64,000 bases of DNA from Burkholderia sp. OK233 (GTDB lineage: Bacteria; Pseudomonadota; Gammaproteobacteria; Burkholderiales; Burkholderiaceae): the NCBI RefSeq assembly GCF_900230185.1, contig NZ_OCSR01000002.1, forward strand, positions 1,922,001-1,986,000. The letters are read 5' to 3'. Position numbers and translations under genes: made by a program. The stretch's first letter is position 1, and every line of letters begins with the position of its first letter. This document shows positions 25,323-34,217 of this stretch, piece by piece. The notes below the pieces were generated by a model that had not been told where the DNA came from, ran no database searches, and worked only from the letters and a program-made list of their open reading frames with translations.

Positions 25323-27282
25323 TGCCAGCTCCTTTGGCGTCGCGGTCGGCCTTTTTCTTTTTTCCTTTCCTGTCAAACGAGTGCGCGACGCCTCGACGGG
25401 GTCGGCTTTCGGCATGCCCCGGAAATATCCTGATGCTGCTCGCAACAGCATCCGCAATGTGCTCCTTGGCAATTACCCCGAGCACACGAACGGGGCCGTG
25501 TCCTTCCTGTCGCCCCACCACGACCGCCATCGCCGCGTGCTGCTTCCACAACCGGGTAATGACCCCGAACGCGACGTCGTTTGCCTGGACGACGATGAAA
25601 TTGCGCTGCGCGAGTGCGCCGAGCATGATATCCGGAGCGCCCTGGCTCACCGCCCGGCGCAGCCCGGTGTTGATGCGCAGAACGCCGTAAATCTCATGTG
25701 CCCGGGTGACCACCACATGCCGGAAAGCGGCGCCTTCCGCACGGGCAAGCACGTCGTGAAATGGCACGTGCTCATCGAGCACGAAGACATCGGTTTCCAT
25801 GACCTGCGCCGCGCTCTGTACAAGGAACATGTTGGCATGAAGGGCGTTGGGAATCGGATGTCCGCGCCGTACCAGCTTGAGTGTGTAAATGCTTTCAGGT
25901 GACAGTAGCCGGCGTGCGCCCAGACTGAAGGCCACCGCGATTATCATGGGCAGCACGATGTCGTAGTCCCGTGTCATCTCGAAGATCATTGCCACGGCGG
26001 TCATCGCGGCACCGGTGCCGCCACCCACCATTGCGCCCATGCCCACCATCGCAAAGGCGGGCGCGCTGACGGGCGCCCCGGGCAACGCCATGGCAACCAC
26101 GGACGCAAATGACGCCCCGAGCGTCGCACCGATAAAAAGCGATGGAGAAAAAACGCCACCCGACGAACCGGAACCCAGACTGACCGATGTCGCCAGCGTC
26201 TTGCACAGCGCGAGCAACAGCAGGAAGGCGCCACCCTGCAACTGTCCGTACAGCGTGGCCTGAATGGTCGCGTAACCGACACCTTCGACGTAGTAGTGGC
26301 CCGCATAGCGCCACAGCAGATACATCGTCACGCCGACAATCAGCATCCCGAAGGCGTGACGCCCATAACGTCCCGGTATCCGGTCGAATCCATCTTCAGC
26401 CCAATGCAGCGCACGGATCAGCAGCGCGGCAGCGGCTCCCGTTACGGCGCCGAGTAGCGCATAGAGAACCAGCGTCAGGGCACTGCCCGGCTGGTTCGGA
26501 ATGGCACCCAGCTGCGCGGGGACAAAGAACGCAGGCGCGTCACCGAAGAACAGCCGGCCCAGAAAGGTTGCCGTGCCAGTTGCAATCGCCACCGGCAAAA
26601 AGGTGTTGACGCTGATCTCCGGCATCATCAGTTCGGTGGCGAACAGCACGCCCCCGATCGGCGTATTGAAGGTCGCGGCAATGCCGGCACCGGCTCCCGC
26701 CGCGACCAGCGTGATACGCTGTCCGGCCGTCATGGTCACCAGCTGACCGAGCGTCGAACCGAGCGCCGAGCCGATCTGGATAATCGGCCCTTCTCGCCCC
26801 ACGGCTGCGCCGGAGCCGATCGCCAGTGCCGACGCGATTGATTTCACAACGGCCACCACCGGGCGGATTGCGCCGCGTTTGTAGTAAATCGCGTCCATCA
26901 CCTCCGGCACGCCGTGTCCCTTCGCTTCTGGTGCAAACGTACTCACGATCCAGGTGACCGCGAGTCCGCCCACGACAGGCACGAGAATGACAAACATACC
27001 CCATGGCGCAGCGGGCGTGAAGCGGCTGGCATCGTATGCAAATGAAAGATGCCCGAGGAAGAACGCGTTGTGCACCAGTCCAATCAGTCCCCGGAACACG
27101 ACCGCGCCCAGGCCAGTCACGATACCGACAACGAACGCGAGAAAGCATAGCCAGTACAGGGCGACCGGCATGACGGAATCGTCGTCGACATGGGCGACCG
27201 CGCGCGGCTGTCCCGGCGCGACCTTCAAGTGGTGTGCATCGTTACCTGCGGCCTGGTCAGGCCGATGAGGTTCGCCCGTCAT
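25306..27282 (-). CDS. CLC-type voltage-gated anion channel/antiporter with CBS domains
   Basis: 658 aa. About residues 35-450 form the CLC membrane domain, with the three anion-path motifs AKGHGVPEV, GSGAAVGREGPI (gating Glu) and GSGSSGGVFSP. The central Tyr is in ESIYTLKL. Two CBS-type repeats at about 470-600 follow, and the C-terminal tail is basic, RKGKKKKADRDAKG. His replaces the anion-coordinating Ser of the first motif. The internal proton-glutamate position (E203 in E. coli ClcA) appears to be Leu in FATELMMPEI, so Cl-/H+ coupling may differ. It is followed by a coupled 84-aa gene. Confidence 0.92.
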   Translation of the reverse strand: MTGEPHRPDQAAGNDAHHLKVAPGQPRAVAHVDDDSVMPVALYWLCFLAFVVGIVTGLGAVVFRGLIGLVHNAFFLGHLSFAYDASRFTPAAPWGMFVILVPVVGGLAVTWIVSTFAPEAKGHGVPEVMDAIYYKRGAIRPVVAVVKSIASALAIGSGAAVGREGPIIQIGSALGSTLGQLVTMTAGQRITLVAAGAGAGIAATFNTPIGGVLFATELMMPEISVNTFLPVAIATGTATFLGRLFFGDAPAFFVPAQLGAIPNQPGSALTLVLYALLGAVTGAAAALLIRALHWAEDGFDRIPGRYGRHAFGMLIVGVTMYLLWRYAGHYYVEGVGYATIQATLYGQLQGGAFLLLLALCKTLATSVSLGSGSSGGVFSPSLFIGATLGASFASVVAMALPGAPVSAPAFAMVGMGAMVGGGTGAAMTAVAMIFEMTRDYDIVLPMIIAVAFSLGARRLLSPESIYTLKLVRRGHPIPNALHANMFLVQSAAQVMETDVFVLDEHVPFHDVLARAEGAAFRHVVVTRAHEIYGVLRINTGLRRAVSQGAPDIMLGALAQRNFIVVQANDVAFGVITRLWKQHAAMAVVVGRQEGHGPVRVLGVIAKEHIADAVASSIRIFPGHAESRPRRGVAHSFDRKGKKKKADRDAKGAGNETDT

Positions 27283-27462
27283 GGCTTGTCGTCCCCAGAA
27301 GGACTACATGGTGGACCTGCTTATGTCATACATCTCTGGCCGGCCGTTCCGGACATCGTGCCCAGCTCTATTGCGATCTGGAAAGACCCAGCCAGAACCG
27401 ATTACGTTCCGGCCGCCTCCTACTTTGCCAAGCCATTCCTGCTGCAGAAACCAACCCGTTAG

Positions 27463-28842
27463 TCAGAACTGGCCGGGCAGCTTCCCTGCTGAACGCTCCC
27501 CGGCTGGGGCGGATGGCACGGCATCCGGCATCGCGTGGGGCCTGTTGTAGCGCTCCGACAACGCCTCGTAAAGTGCAGGCGCAAACAGCTTTGACACTTG
27601 GCTGGCGATCAATGCAGTGGCCATCAGCGAGATAACGAGTGCGTGGCCGTTGATCATCTCGATCACGATCACGAAAGCGGTAATCGGGCTTTGTGTGACC
27701 GCCGCCAGATAACCCACCATGCCAAGGGCGATCAGCATCGGCAACTGCATCTGGCCAAACAGCAGGTGCAATGCGTTGCCAATACCGGCGCCGATCGCGA
27801 GCGATGGCGCAAACAGGCCCCCCGGCGCGCCTGGCAGATACGATCCCACCATCGAGGCCATCTTGAGCACCGGGTATGTAGCGCCCAACTGCGCGCGTCC
27901 TTCCAGCATCGCGCGCGCTTCGGCGTAGCCGCTACCGAACGTGTGGCCGCCCGACGCCACACCGATCACGGCGATGACCAGACCGCACGCTGCACCAAAT
28001 GCCACGGGCCGGCTACGGCGCCAGGCGCTCACCGGCGACGGCATCCAGCGGTGGGTATTCAGCAGCAGCCAGCAGAACACACCGCCGGCAACGCCGGACA
28101 CGGCACCGATCAACACCACCGCCACCGCCAGCAGATCTGGAAAGCCGCTGCCGACATCGATCGTTCCGAAATACGTATAGTTGCCCTGCAAGCCCAGTGA
28201 AACGATACCGGCGAAGATGATCGCAGTAATCAGCACGCCGCTCGTGCGTTGCTCAAAACTGCGGGTCAACTCTTCGATCGCGAAGACGACACCGGCGAGT
28301 GGTGCATTGAACGCTGCCGACAGACCTGCCGCGGCACCGGCGAGGGCTAACCGCCGTTCCAGTTCGATGCCCCGTATGGCCCGGAATCTCTGTGGGTAAA
28401 AGCGTCGCAGGTTGAACATGAGCGCGGCGCCCACGTGGATCGTCGGCCCCTCGCGGCCGATCGTGAATCCCCCGAGTATCGAGAGGAATGACACCACAAT
28501 CTTGCCGATGAGGATCCGGATACTCAGCAGACGTGGCGCAAGATCACCACTGTCATGGAGTGTGGCGATGACCTGTGGGATGCCGCTGCCTTCGGAACCG
28601 GGAAAGTAGCGCCTGGTCAGCCACACTCCCAGCGCGCCGATTGCCGGGGTGACAGGAAGCGGCAGCCACCAGTACCGCGTCGCATAGCGCAGGAAAGCGT
28701 CATAGCCGAAGTCGATCAGTTTCGCGTAGAAAACCGCGACGAGCCCGGTCGCGATGGCGCCCAGCCAGAACACGCCGTAATGCAACCACAGCCGCCGCGC
28801 GTGCTGTATTGCGCGTTTATCGATCAATGCCGTTATGCGCAT
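27463..28842 (-). CDS. ClcA-like CLC chloride/proton antiporter, no CBS domains
   Basis: 459 aa from the ATG at 28842, with GGTGGCAG upstream. The motifs are GSEGSGIPQV (central Ser), GGFTIGREGPTIHVG (gating Glu), GAPGGLFAPSLAIG and ALYEAL (central Tyr). FAIEELTRSF keeps the proton glutamate. All ClcA key residues are therefore present, and Cl-/H+ exchange is likely, as in acid resistance. There is no C-terminal CBS region. It lies between the MarR gene and the CBS-type CLC, all on the minus strand, so it may be co-regulated by the MarR protein. Confidence 0.92.
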   Translation of the reverse strand: MRITALIDKRAIQHARRLWLHYGVFWLGAIATGLVAVFYAKLIDFGYDAFLRYATRYWWLPLPVTPAIGALGVWLTRRYFPGSEGSGIPQVIATLHDSGDLAPRLLSIRILIGKIVVSFLSILGGFTIGREGPTIHVGAALMFNLRRFYPQRFRAIRGIELERRLALAGAAAGLSAAFNAPLAGVVFAIEELTRSFEQRTSGVLITAIIFAGIVSLGLQGNYTYFGTIDVGSGFPDLLAVAVVLIGAVSGVAGGVFCWLLLNTHRWMPSPVSAWRRSRPVAFGAACGLVIAVIGVASGGHTFGSGYAEARAMLEGRAQLGATYPVLKMASMVGSYLPGAPGGLFAPSLAIGAGIGNALHLLFGQMQLPMLIALGMVGYLAAVTQSPITAFVIVIEMINGHALVISLMATALIASQVSKLFAPALYEALSERYNRPHAMPDAVPSAPAGERSAGKLPGQF

Positions 28843-28900
28843 TCTGCCACCGCAAATGTTTGAGTATAAGCGATCTGGCACACTGTGACATATATGCAAT

Positions 28901-28920
28901 CAGGTGGTCGCGACCACCTG
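28901..28920. promoter_or_regulatory. Perfect 20-bp palindrome between marR and clcA
   Basis: CAGGTGGTCG/CGACCACCTG is a gapless perfect palindrome 58 bp upstream of the clcA-like start and 30 bp after the MarR stop. It could be an operator or the stem of a terminator of the MarR gene. Confidence 0.5.
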
Positions 28921-28949
28921 GCAAACGGCGCAAGTGTAAAAAGGGGCGC

Positions 28950-29372
28950 TTACTGCCTGCCTGCGCCGCCGAATACCCATCCGAACGACTCCATCTCGGA
29001 CTTATGCAACGCAGCCAGTTTCAGCAGGCAGCGCTCGCCCTTCGCGGTGAGATGCACCTGGACCTGACGACGATCTATCGGGTCTGGCTTGCGAACCACA
29101 AGGCTGGCCGCTTCGCAGCGCGAGACCAGTGCGGCAGTTCCATTCGGAGCAGCCTGCAGGCGCACGGCAAGCTCGCCAACCGTCGCCCATTGCCGGTCCG
29201 GAAACCCTCTGACATGGAGCAGTAGCTGATACTGCAACGGCGTGACGCCTTCTGCGTGCGTGATCTCCTCCGAGAACCGGAGAAACTGCCGTAGCTGGTA
29301 ACGGAACTCGGACATCGCCTCCAGATCCTGCTTGCCCGGTGTCTTGACGATAGCGCCTTTGCGGGAGCTCAT
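28950..29372 (-). CDS. MarR family transcriptional regulator
   Basis: 140 aa. The ATG at 29372 follows GGAGGTGGG. The winged HTH includes VTPLQYQLLLHV, the recognition region TVGELAVRLQAAPNGTAALVSRCEAASLV and the wing PIDRRQVQVHLTAKGERCL. It lies upstream of the two CLC genes on the same strand. A perfect inverted repeat just upstream (29408-29440) is a likely autoregulatory site. The ligand is unknown. Confidence 0.9.
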   Translation of the reverse strand: MSSRKGAIVKTPGKQDLEAMSEFRYQLRQFLRFSEEITHAEGVTPLQYQLLLHVRGFPDRQWATVGELAVRLQAAPNGTAALVSRCEAASLVVRKPDPIDRRQVQVHLTAKGERCLLKLAALHKSEMESFGWVFGGAGRQ

Positions 29373-29407
29373 CCCACCTCCATAAAATTCGATAATCCGT
29401 TGAAAAT

Positions 29408-29440
29408 ATGTCACCTTGTGCCTAAAATTTAAGGTGACAT
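29408..29440. promoter_or_regulatory. Inverted repeat upstream of marR
   Basis: ATGTCACCTT (29408-29417) and AAGGTGACAT (29431-29440) are perfect 10-bp arms 13 nt apart, 36 bp before the MarR start. The spacer is A/T-rich (CTAAAATTT) and probably contains a promoter -10 region. This is a likely MarR operator. Confidence 0.6.
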
Positions 29441-29635
29441 TGACGCGCCCGGATACGGTGCGCGAGATACTGCAGTGCGGCAGCGAATGCGGAAATCAAC
29501 AACCGTTTGCTGTGCCCATATGCTGTCGGCATTTACAGAATTTTAAAACGTCTGAACCCGAGGAGGCTGGTGTCAACGTGCTGTCCAATTTGTCTGTTCG
29601 GGCAGTTTCGACATCCACCCGTGTGGGAGCAGTAG

Positions 29636-29956
29636 ATGATTCGTTACTTTGCATGCGCGTTCGTTGCCGCGTCGGCGACAGTCCTACCGGTTGCGGCCGT
29701 CGCAGGCGCGCAAGGTGTCGTGCGGGTTGCAATGCTCGAGTCCAGTGGTCCGGGCGGCGTTCCAGCTGAATCAACCCTAAGCGGGCGCAACATTGAAAAC
29801 ATCGCCGTGAGTCCGGGGCGATACCGCTCGCCCTCTGTTATCAACGGTCCTACCTATTTCCCCGCGTTGCGACGCTACGAACGCCAGCAGTTACAGGATC
29901 ACCAGCGACTACAGGGATACGGTTTCGGCACTGGCTGGAGCGCGAAACCGCGATAG
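29636..29956 (+). CDS. Small secreted hypothetical protein, 106 aa
   Basis: The ATG at 29636 has GGGAGCAG upstream. The N-terminal MIRYFACAFVAASATVLPVAAVAGA is a clear Sec signal peptide, with cleavage near residue 24. The mature part of about 80 residues is polar, with NGPTYFPALRRYERQQLQDHQRLQG near the end. No family is recognised. Expected in the periplasm. Confidence 0.6.
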   Translation: MIRYFACAFVAASATVLPVAAVAGAQGVVRVAMLESSGPGGVPAESTLSGRNIENIAVSPGRYRSPSVINGPTYFPALRRYERQQLQDHQRLQGYGFGTGWSAKPR

Positions 29957-29991
29957 TCAGCGTCAACCCCCACCTCCGCCTCCTCGTGACC

Positions 29992-30759
29992 TCATGCCTG
30001 ACGGATCAACCACCGGAACGCTCGTCTCAGCTCCGCAGCCCCTCCTGTGCCATACCAGCGGCCGTGCGCGAGGATGACACGCTCCGGGTCCCATCCGATC
30101 ATCTTTTCCACGGCGAGTCTAAGATCGTTTCTGTTCGGTTGAAGCGCAAACATGAGCCGCATATCGCGCGGCATCTGCCCGTCAGGATGTCGCGCCCCCC
30201 CGACGAGCGTCAAAACACGCGCAACACGAGAATCAAGCCTCTCCACTTCGAAGTTCTCTATCAGGTCGGTCAGAATCAGGGTTCGCGAGCTGCGGTGAAA
30301 GAACACGATCTCCGTAAAATGACGACCTGCAACCGGCAAGGTGGCCAGATCTTGCTCCCATTCGTAGTCGGTGATGCCGTTCAATGGCAGACGATGGTTG
30401 CCGCGCGGGTGCGACATATTATCCTCGCCACCTGGGGCCGCATATACCAGTGCGTCTGGATACGCCTCTGCCCAGTCCTGAAGCCATCGGGAGTGTAATC
30501 GGTTGGGGCCGATGAGCCAGCGCGGTGTGCCAACCTGCGCCACTGCGGCTTGAAGGGAAGCCGTGAGCCGGGTGGGCGAATGAATGAACAGTTTCCGCCC
30601 AGCAGTTCGCACGATCGTCATCCTGGTCGGAAACGCCATCCTGAAGCACGGCACGCCGAACCGGATCGCTGGGCCGTCCACGACCCAGACGTCCGGCCCA
30701 ACCTCCTTCATCGTGTCCAGTGGCGGATACGTCACCGCCGGCGTTGCGCGACTGTCCAT
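29992..30759 (-). CDS. DUF4336 domain protein (metallo-beta-lactamase-like)
   Basis: 255 aa spanning essentially one DUF4336 domain. Typical are VWVVDGPAIRFGVPCFRMAFPTRMTIVR, FIHSPTRLTASL, WLIGPNRLHSRWLQDWAEAYPDA and the C-terminal PERVILAHGRWYG. The domain is related to MBL-fold hydrolases but lacks the classic HxHxDH metal site, as usual for this family. The start ATG at 30759 has CGAGGAC upstream. Function unknown. It is convergent with the small secreted protein gene, 35 bp away. Confidence 0.8.
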   Translation of the reverse strand: MDSRATPAVTYPPLDTMKEVGPDVWVVDGPAIRFGVPCFRMAFPTRMTIVRTAGRKLFIHSPTRLTASLQAAVAQVGTPRWLIGPNRLHSRWLQDWAEAYPDALVYAAPGGEDNMSHPRGNHRLPLNGITDYEWEQDLATLPVAGRHFTEIVFFHRSSRTLILTDLIENFEVERLDSRVARVLTLVGGARHPDGQMPRDMRLMFALQPNRNDLRLAVEKMIGWDPERVILAHGRWYGTGGAAELRRAFRWLIRQA

Positions 30760-31129
30760 TGTCCTCGTTGGCCTGAAAGTGCCGCACTACGCGGAACGGC
30801 GCCGTGGTTGGAATGGTGCAAGCCCATATCTGTTGCGGGATAACAGTTTTTGCCACAGCATGACATGAACTGAGGTACCCAGTTGGGCATGGCGTCGCAG
30901 GATCTGATTCAGGGGTGCCAACGCTGCCCATTGCGTTCAGGTCCGATCCCGATTGCGGGCGCCGCCTTGTAGCCGGCTGCGAATGAAGACAGGTCGTCAA
31001 CCGCCGAGTCGGATCCATGCGGCAAAATTGCGATGCAGCCGGCAAGGCCGATCATCCGCGCGAAAATTCCCAGAAGTCTGATCACGATTCCGCCACTTTC
31101 ATACCTGTTGGAGACAATCGAAGCTCTCC
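30760..31129. other. Gene-free stretch up to the IS1182 remnant
   Basis: No gene supported on either strand. Its right border is where the IS1182 similarity stops. Confidence 0.4.
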
Positions 31130-31375
31130 CTAGGAAGGGCGACCTGTGACTGCGGGCATGCCGCCATTGAAACCGAGTTCCTCAAGGTCCAGTTCGTCGA
31201 CGAAGACATCTATGATCCTGACCGGATTGTCTTGTCCGATGTAGTCATCGACGCATTCGGGAAGCAGTGCGACCTGCTTGCGGTCATCGCCTTCAACGAA
31301 TCGCTTCATGAGTCACCCGGTCTCAACGCGTTGATTCAGTTTAGGCGATGAGTGCGTTTTCACACACCCTCGGCC
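31130..31375 (-). mobile_element. IS1182-family remnant: one end plus truncated transposase start
   Basis: The minus strand encodes 59 codons from the ATG at 31309, including MKRFVEGDDRKQVALLPECV and DNPVRIIDVFVDELDLEELGF, the conserved N-terminus of IS1182 transposases, followed by a TAG at 31130-31132 where the rest should continue (GRPS then stop). Upstream, 31354-31375 reads on the minus strand GGCCGAGGGTGTGTGAAAAC, which is the IS end. The remaining transposase and the other end are missing. The same end sequence bounds the MITE at 38109-38256. Confidence 0.75.
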
Positions 31376-31550
31376 AACTCCGGACGTTGATCCGCACATT
31401 CGCCCGGACATTCGGACGACCGAGGTCCTCTGGCAGCGGACCTTCGCACATCGGTTGCGGTCGCCATACGCTCCTCGCTGGCGAACATCTCTGGCAAGCA
31501 AATCCGTTTATGTGCGCGATGTCCGCTTTCCTATATTCACACGTGGTTAG

Positions 31551-33050
31551 TACTACTGTGTCACATAATTAGTTGCGCGCTCTATTGCCGTACAGGAAGA
31601 GAGCCATCGTTGCATAAGCCTTAGCCCAAGCAGGATGCGCAACGTAGTAATGGAATCAGGAACGTGGCGTTGAGCGCGCTGGACTACCCCGGGGGATGTA
31701 ATCCGGGGGAATGGCAGGCAGCGTGCGTTCAAGGAAGTTTTTTTTATCACGTCCATCTGATTGCATTTGGAGTCGCTGAGCCATCAGAAATCCATACGCA
31801 GCGATACTCAGTGTGGCGTGGTGGTGAAAGCCACGCCAGCCTCGCCCTTCATAATGACCGAGCCCGAACTCCTGTTTCAGGTCCTGATAGTCGCGCTCGA
31901 TGCGCCAGCGCATCTTGGTCACGAACACAAGCTGCTCAAGTGTCGCCTCCTCGGGGGCGGTGGTGAGAAAGTATTTGAGCGGCTCCGTATCGCCATCAGG
32001 CCATTCAATAAGCAGCCATTCTTCGTCGCGAACGGTGCTTCGCCAATAGTCGCGATGTGCGGGACGAACCCGTACAGCGGTAAAGCGTGATGAAAGTGCT
32101 GCGTTGGTGCCTTCCCGCCAGGTTACGGCTTGCCAGGCGCTCACGGGTAATTGCATGGCCAGTTCCTTCACCGCGAGCGGTTCATGGCCGGGCGCACGGC
32201 GCAACAATGTCGGCGGCTTGCCGCGCCCGCTCCAGGGCCTGGGTGGAAGCGGCGCCGTACCTGGCGCCCACACAGAGGTGCCCGGCCGGATCCCTACCGC
32301 GTACAACAAACCCAGTTCAGTTACGCCATCGCGGAAAGCGGTTTCGTCGCCGTACCCAGCATCGGCCAGCACGATGCCCGGTGCAACGCCGGATGCTATA
32401 GCCTCGCGAAGCTGGGCCAGCGCAATCTGTGGCTTGGTCTCGAAGGCCAGATCGTCGGGAATGCCAGCGCGACAGGCACGTTCCCGGTCGTCAATCCATT
32501 CCTTGGGGACATATAACTGCCAGGCAATCGGCAGGCTGCCGCGTTCTGTCGCGATCGACAGGCTCACGGCGACCTGACAGTTGTCCTGCTTTCCGAGCTG
32601 CCCACAGTACTGACGTGCCACCCCGACCGAATGACGCCCCTTCTTTGGAAAACCGGTGTCGTCGATAATCCAGTAGTAGCCGCTTTCTTCGGCAGCGTGC
32701 GCGTCTAACGCGGGCATCACCCATTCGCGTACCCGCAGCAGGACCGCCCGGTCAGACCATTCTGCCTTGGCCACAAAATGGTGGAGAGACTGGTGTTTCG
32801 CACTCGCGTGAAGTGGGTCAATATGCGCGGCCATCGGCTCGACGCTCTTGCGTGACAACGGCATTACCAAGCCCGAACAGTAACCCTTGAGACCGGCATG
32901 GCGATCGGCGTGCCCTAACGCCTGCGCCAGATGATTCAGATACGCGTCAAATTCGTCGACATCCTCTCTCATCGCGATCGTCCGAAGTCTGTATTATTCA
33001 ATACTACCAGGTATCGCTTCGCTGCAAATAACTTTTATGACACAGTAAGA
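31551..33050 (-). mobile_element. Complete IS701-family insertion sequence, 1500 bp
   Basis: The left end TACTACTGTGTCA (31551-31563) matches the reverse complement of the right end (TCTTACTGTGTCA, 33038-33050) with 2 mismatches. TTAG occurs directly outside both ends (31547-31550 and 33051-33054), a 4-bp target duplication fitting the YTAR preference reported for IS701. It holds one intact transposase gene. It is inserted between the IS1182 remnant and the LysR gene. Confidence 0.8.
31656..32972 (-). CDS. IS701 family DDE transposase
   Basis: 438 aa. Catalytic residues are visible as Asp in YYWIIDDTGFPKKG, Asp in GIVLADAGYGDE and Glu in MRWRIERDYQDLKQEFGLGHYEGRGW. This is the standard DDE arrangement of IS701 transposases, and the length is as expected. 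There is no frameshift or internal stop, so the element could be active. Confidence 0.92.
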   Translation of the reverse strand: MREDVDEFDAYLNHLAQALGHADRHAGLKGYCSGLVMPLSRKSVEPMAAHIDPLHASAKHQSLHHFVAKAEWSDRAVLLRVREWVMPALDAHAAEESGYYWIIDDTGFPKKGRHSVGVARQYCGQLGKQDNCQVAVSLSIATERGSLPIAWQLYVPKEWIDDRERACRAGIPDDLAFETKPQIALAQLREAIASGVAPGIVLADAGYGDETAFRDGVTELGLLYAVGIRPGTSVWAPGTAPLPPRPWSGRGKPPTLLRRAPGHEPLAVKELAMQLPVSAWQAVTWREGTNAALSSRFTAVRVRPAHRDYWRSTVRDEEWLLIEWPDGDTEPLKYFLTTAPEEATLEQLVFVTKMRWRIERDYQDLKQEFGLGHYEGRGWRGFHHHATLSIAAYGFLMAQRLQMQSDGRDKKNFLERTLPAIPPDYIPRGSPARSTPRS

Positions 33051-33235
33051 TTAGAGACCCGACATGGATGCGAAGTCGGTGAAGCTCGCGACGAGTGCTA
33101 GTAAGAAACACAACGCCGAACGGAGCCATCGTGAACTTGATCTCCCGAGCTACGGCTGCAAGCGCGAGGGTGCGACGTCACTCCGGGCCCATGCGCACGT
33201 TTCATCCTCCGGGGTCGGGCTCGCACGATGGACAA

Positions 33236-34129
33236 CTACTTCGCCCCGCTTTTTGTTAGCGCTTGCCGGAACGAAGAGATCAATTTGTTTTCGTCGCCGT
33301 TGCGCGTGATCATAACCAGCGTAGTCGTGAGCTCAATATCCCTGACCGGAACGAACTTCACATCCCGACGATTGTTTCTGGCAATGGATCGTCCGACAAG
33401 CGTGGTGCCGAGACCTGCGCCTACGAGCGCCAGCGCCGTGTGGATTTCAATCGCCTCGTAACCGACGACCGGTTGAGCTCCCGCCGACTGAATCGCTGTG
33501 AGCATCTGAAGCCCGAACGGGCTGCGAGGATCCTTCGGATACAAGATAAACGGGAGCTGGGTAAGCTCTACTGCCGACACGGACTTCTGCTTTGCTAGTG
33601 AATGCCCGATCGGGATGACCGCAACGGACGGCTCGTCGAGCATCACCGTGTAGGTCAGGTCTGCACTTTTCACGATCGGGCCGAGGAAGCGCGCAATGCC
33701 CAGATCGATCCGACCTTCGCGTAATTGCTCAGGCTGGTACTCAGAAAGCACCTCGACGAGATCGAGGTGCACTTCCGGACATGACTGCCGGAACTTCCTC
33801 ACTGCGGTGGGGAGTACGGAGAAGGTCGTCGATCGGACAAAGCCGATGCCCAGCCATCCGCGCTTGCCCGCTGCAATGTCTCTCGTCTCGTCGTCGAGCC
33901 GTCCCGCATGGGACAGCAACTCTTTCGCCCGCGGATAAAAATATTTGCCCAATGAAGTGAGCTCCATCGGGCGCCGGGAGCGGTCGAACAGCTCGCCACC
34001 CAGATGCTCCTCGAGCTGCGCGAGCTGCATGCTGATCGCGGTGGGCGCAACGAACAGTGCCTCGGCGGCCAGCGTCGCGCTGCCTGCTTCGACGACCGTG
34101 CAAAAGTAGCGGATCTGTCGCAAGTTCAT
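33236..34129 (-). CDS. LysR family regulator of the hydroxyacid operon
   Basis: 297 aa from the ATG at 34129. The N-terminal wHTH MNLRQIRYFCTVVEAGSATLAAEALFVAPTAISMQLAQLEEHLG is typical of the CbsR/NAC-like LysR group. The effector domain follows from residue 90. It is divergent from the RraA-like/MFS/FMN dehydrogenase operon and very likely controls it. A dyad ATCAAA-N8-TTTGAT at 34146-34165 in the gap may be its site. Confidence 0.9.
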   Translation of the reverse strand: MNLRQIRYFCTVVEAGSATLAAEALFVAPTAISMQLAQLEEHLGGELFDRSRRPMELTSLGKYFYPRAKELLSHAGRLDDETRDIAAGKRGWLGIGFVRSTTFSVLPTAVRKFRQSCPEVHLDLVEVLSEYQPEQLREGRIDLGIARFLGPIVKSADLTYTVMLDEPSVAVIPIGHSLAKQKSVSAVELTQLPFILYPKDPRSPFGLQMLTAIQSAGAQPVVGYEAIEIHTALALVGAGLGTTLVGRSIARNNRRDVKFVPVRDIELTTTLVMITRNGDENKLISSFRQALTKSGAK

Positions 34130-34145
34130 AAATTTTGAACCTAAG

Positions 34146-34165
34146 ATCAAAAAACGATGTTTGAT
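34146..34165. promoter_or_regulatory. Candidate LysR binding dyad
   Basis: ATCAAA (34146-34151) and TTTGAT (34160-34165) flank 8 nt in the 88-bp gap between the divergent LysR gene and the RraA-like gene. Confidence 0.45.
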
Positions 34166-34217
34166 ATCGCTCTGACTTTATCTAAAACTACAGTGTCAAT
34201 CAACTCAGAGGTTTGCC

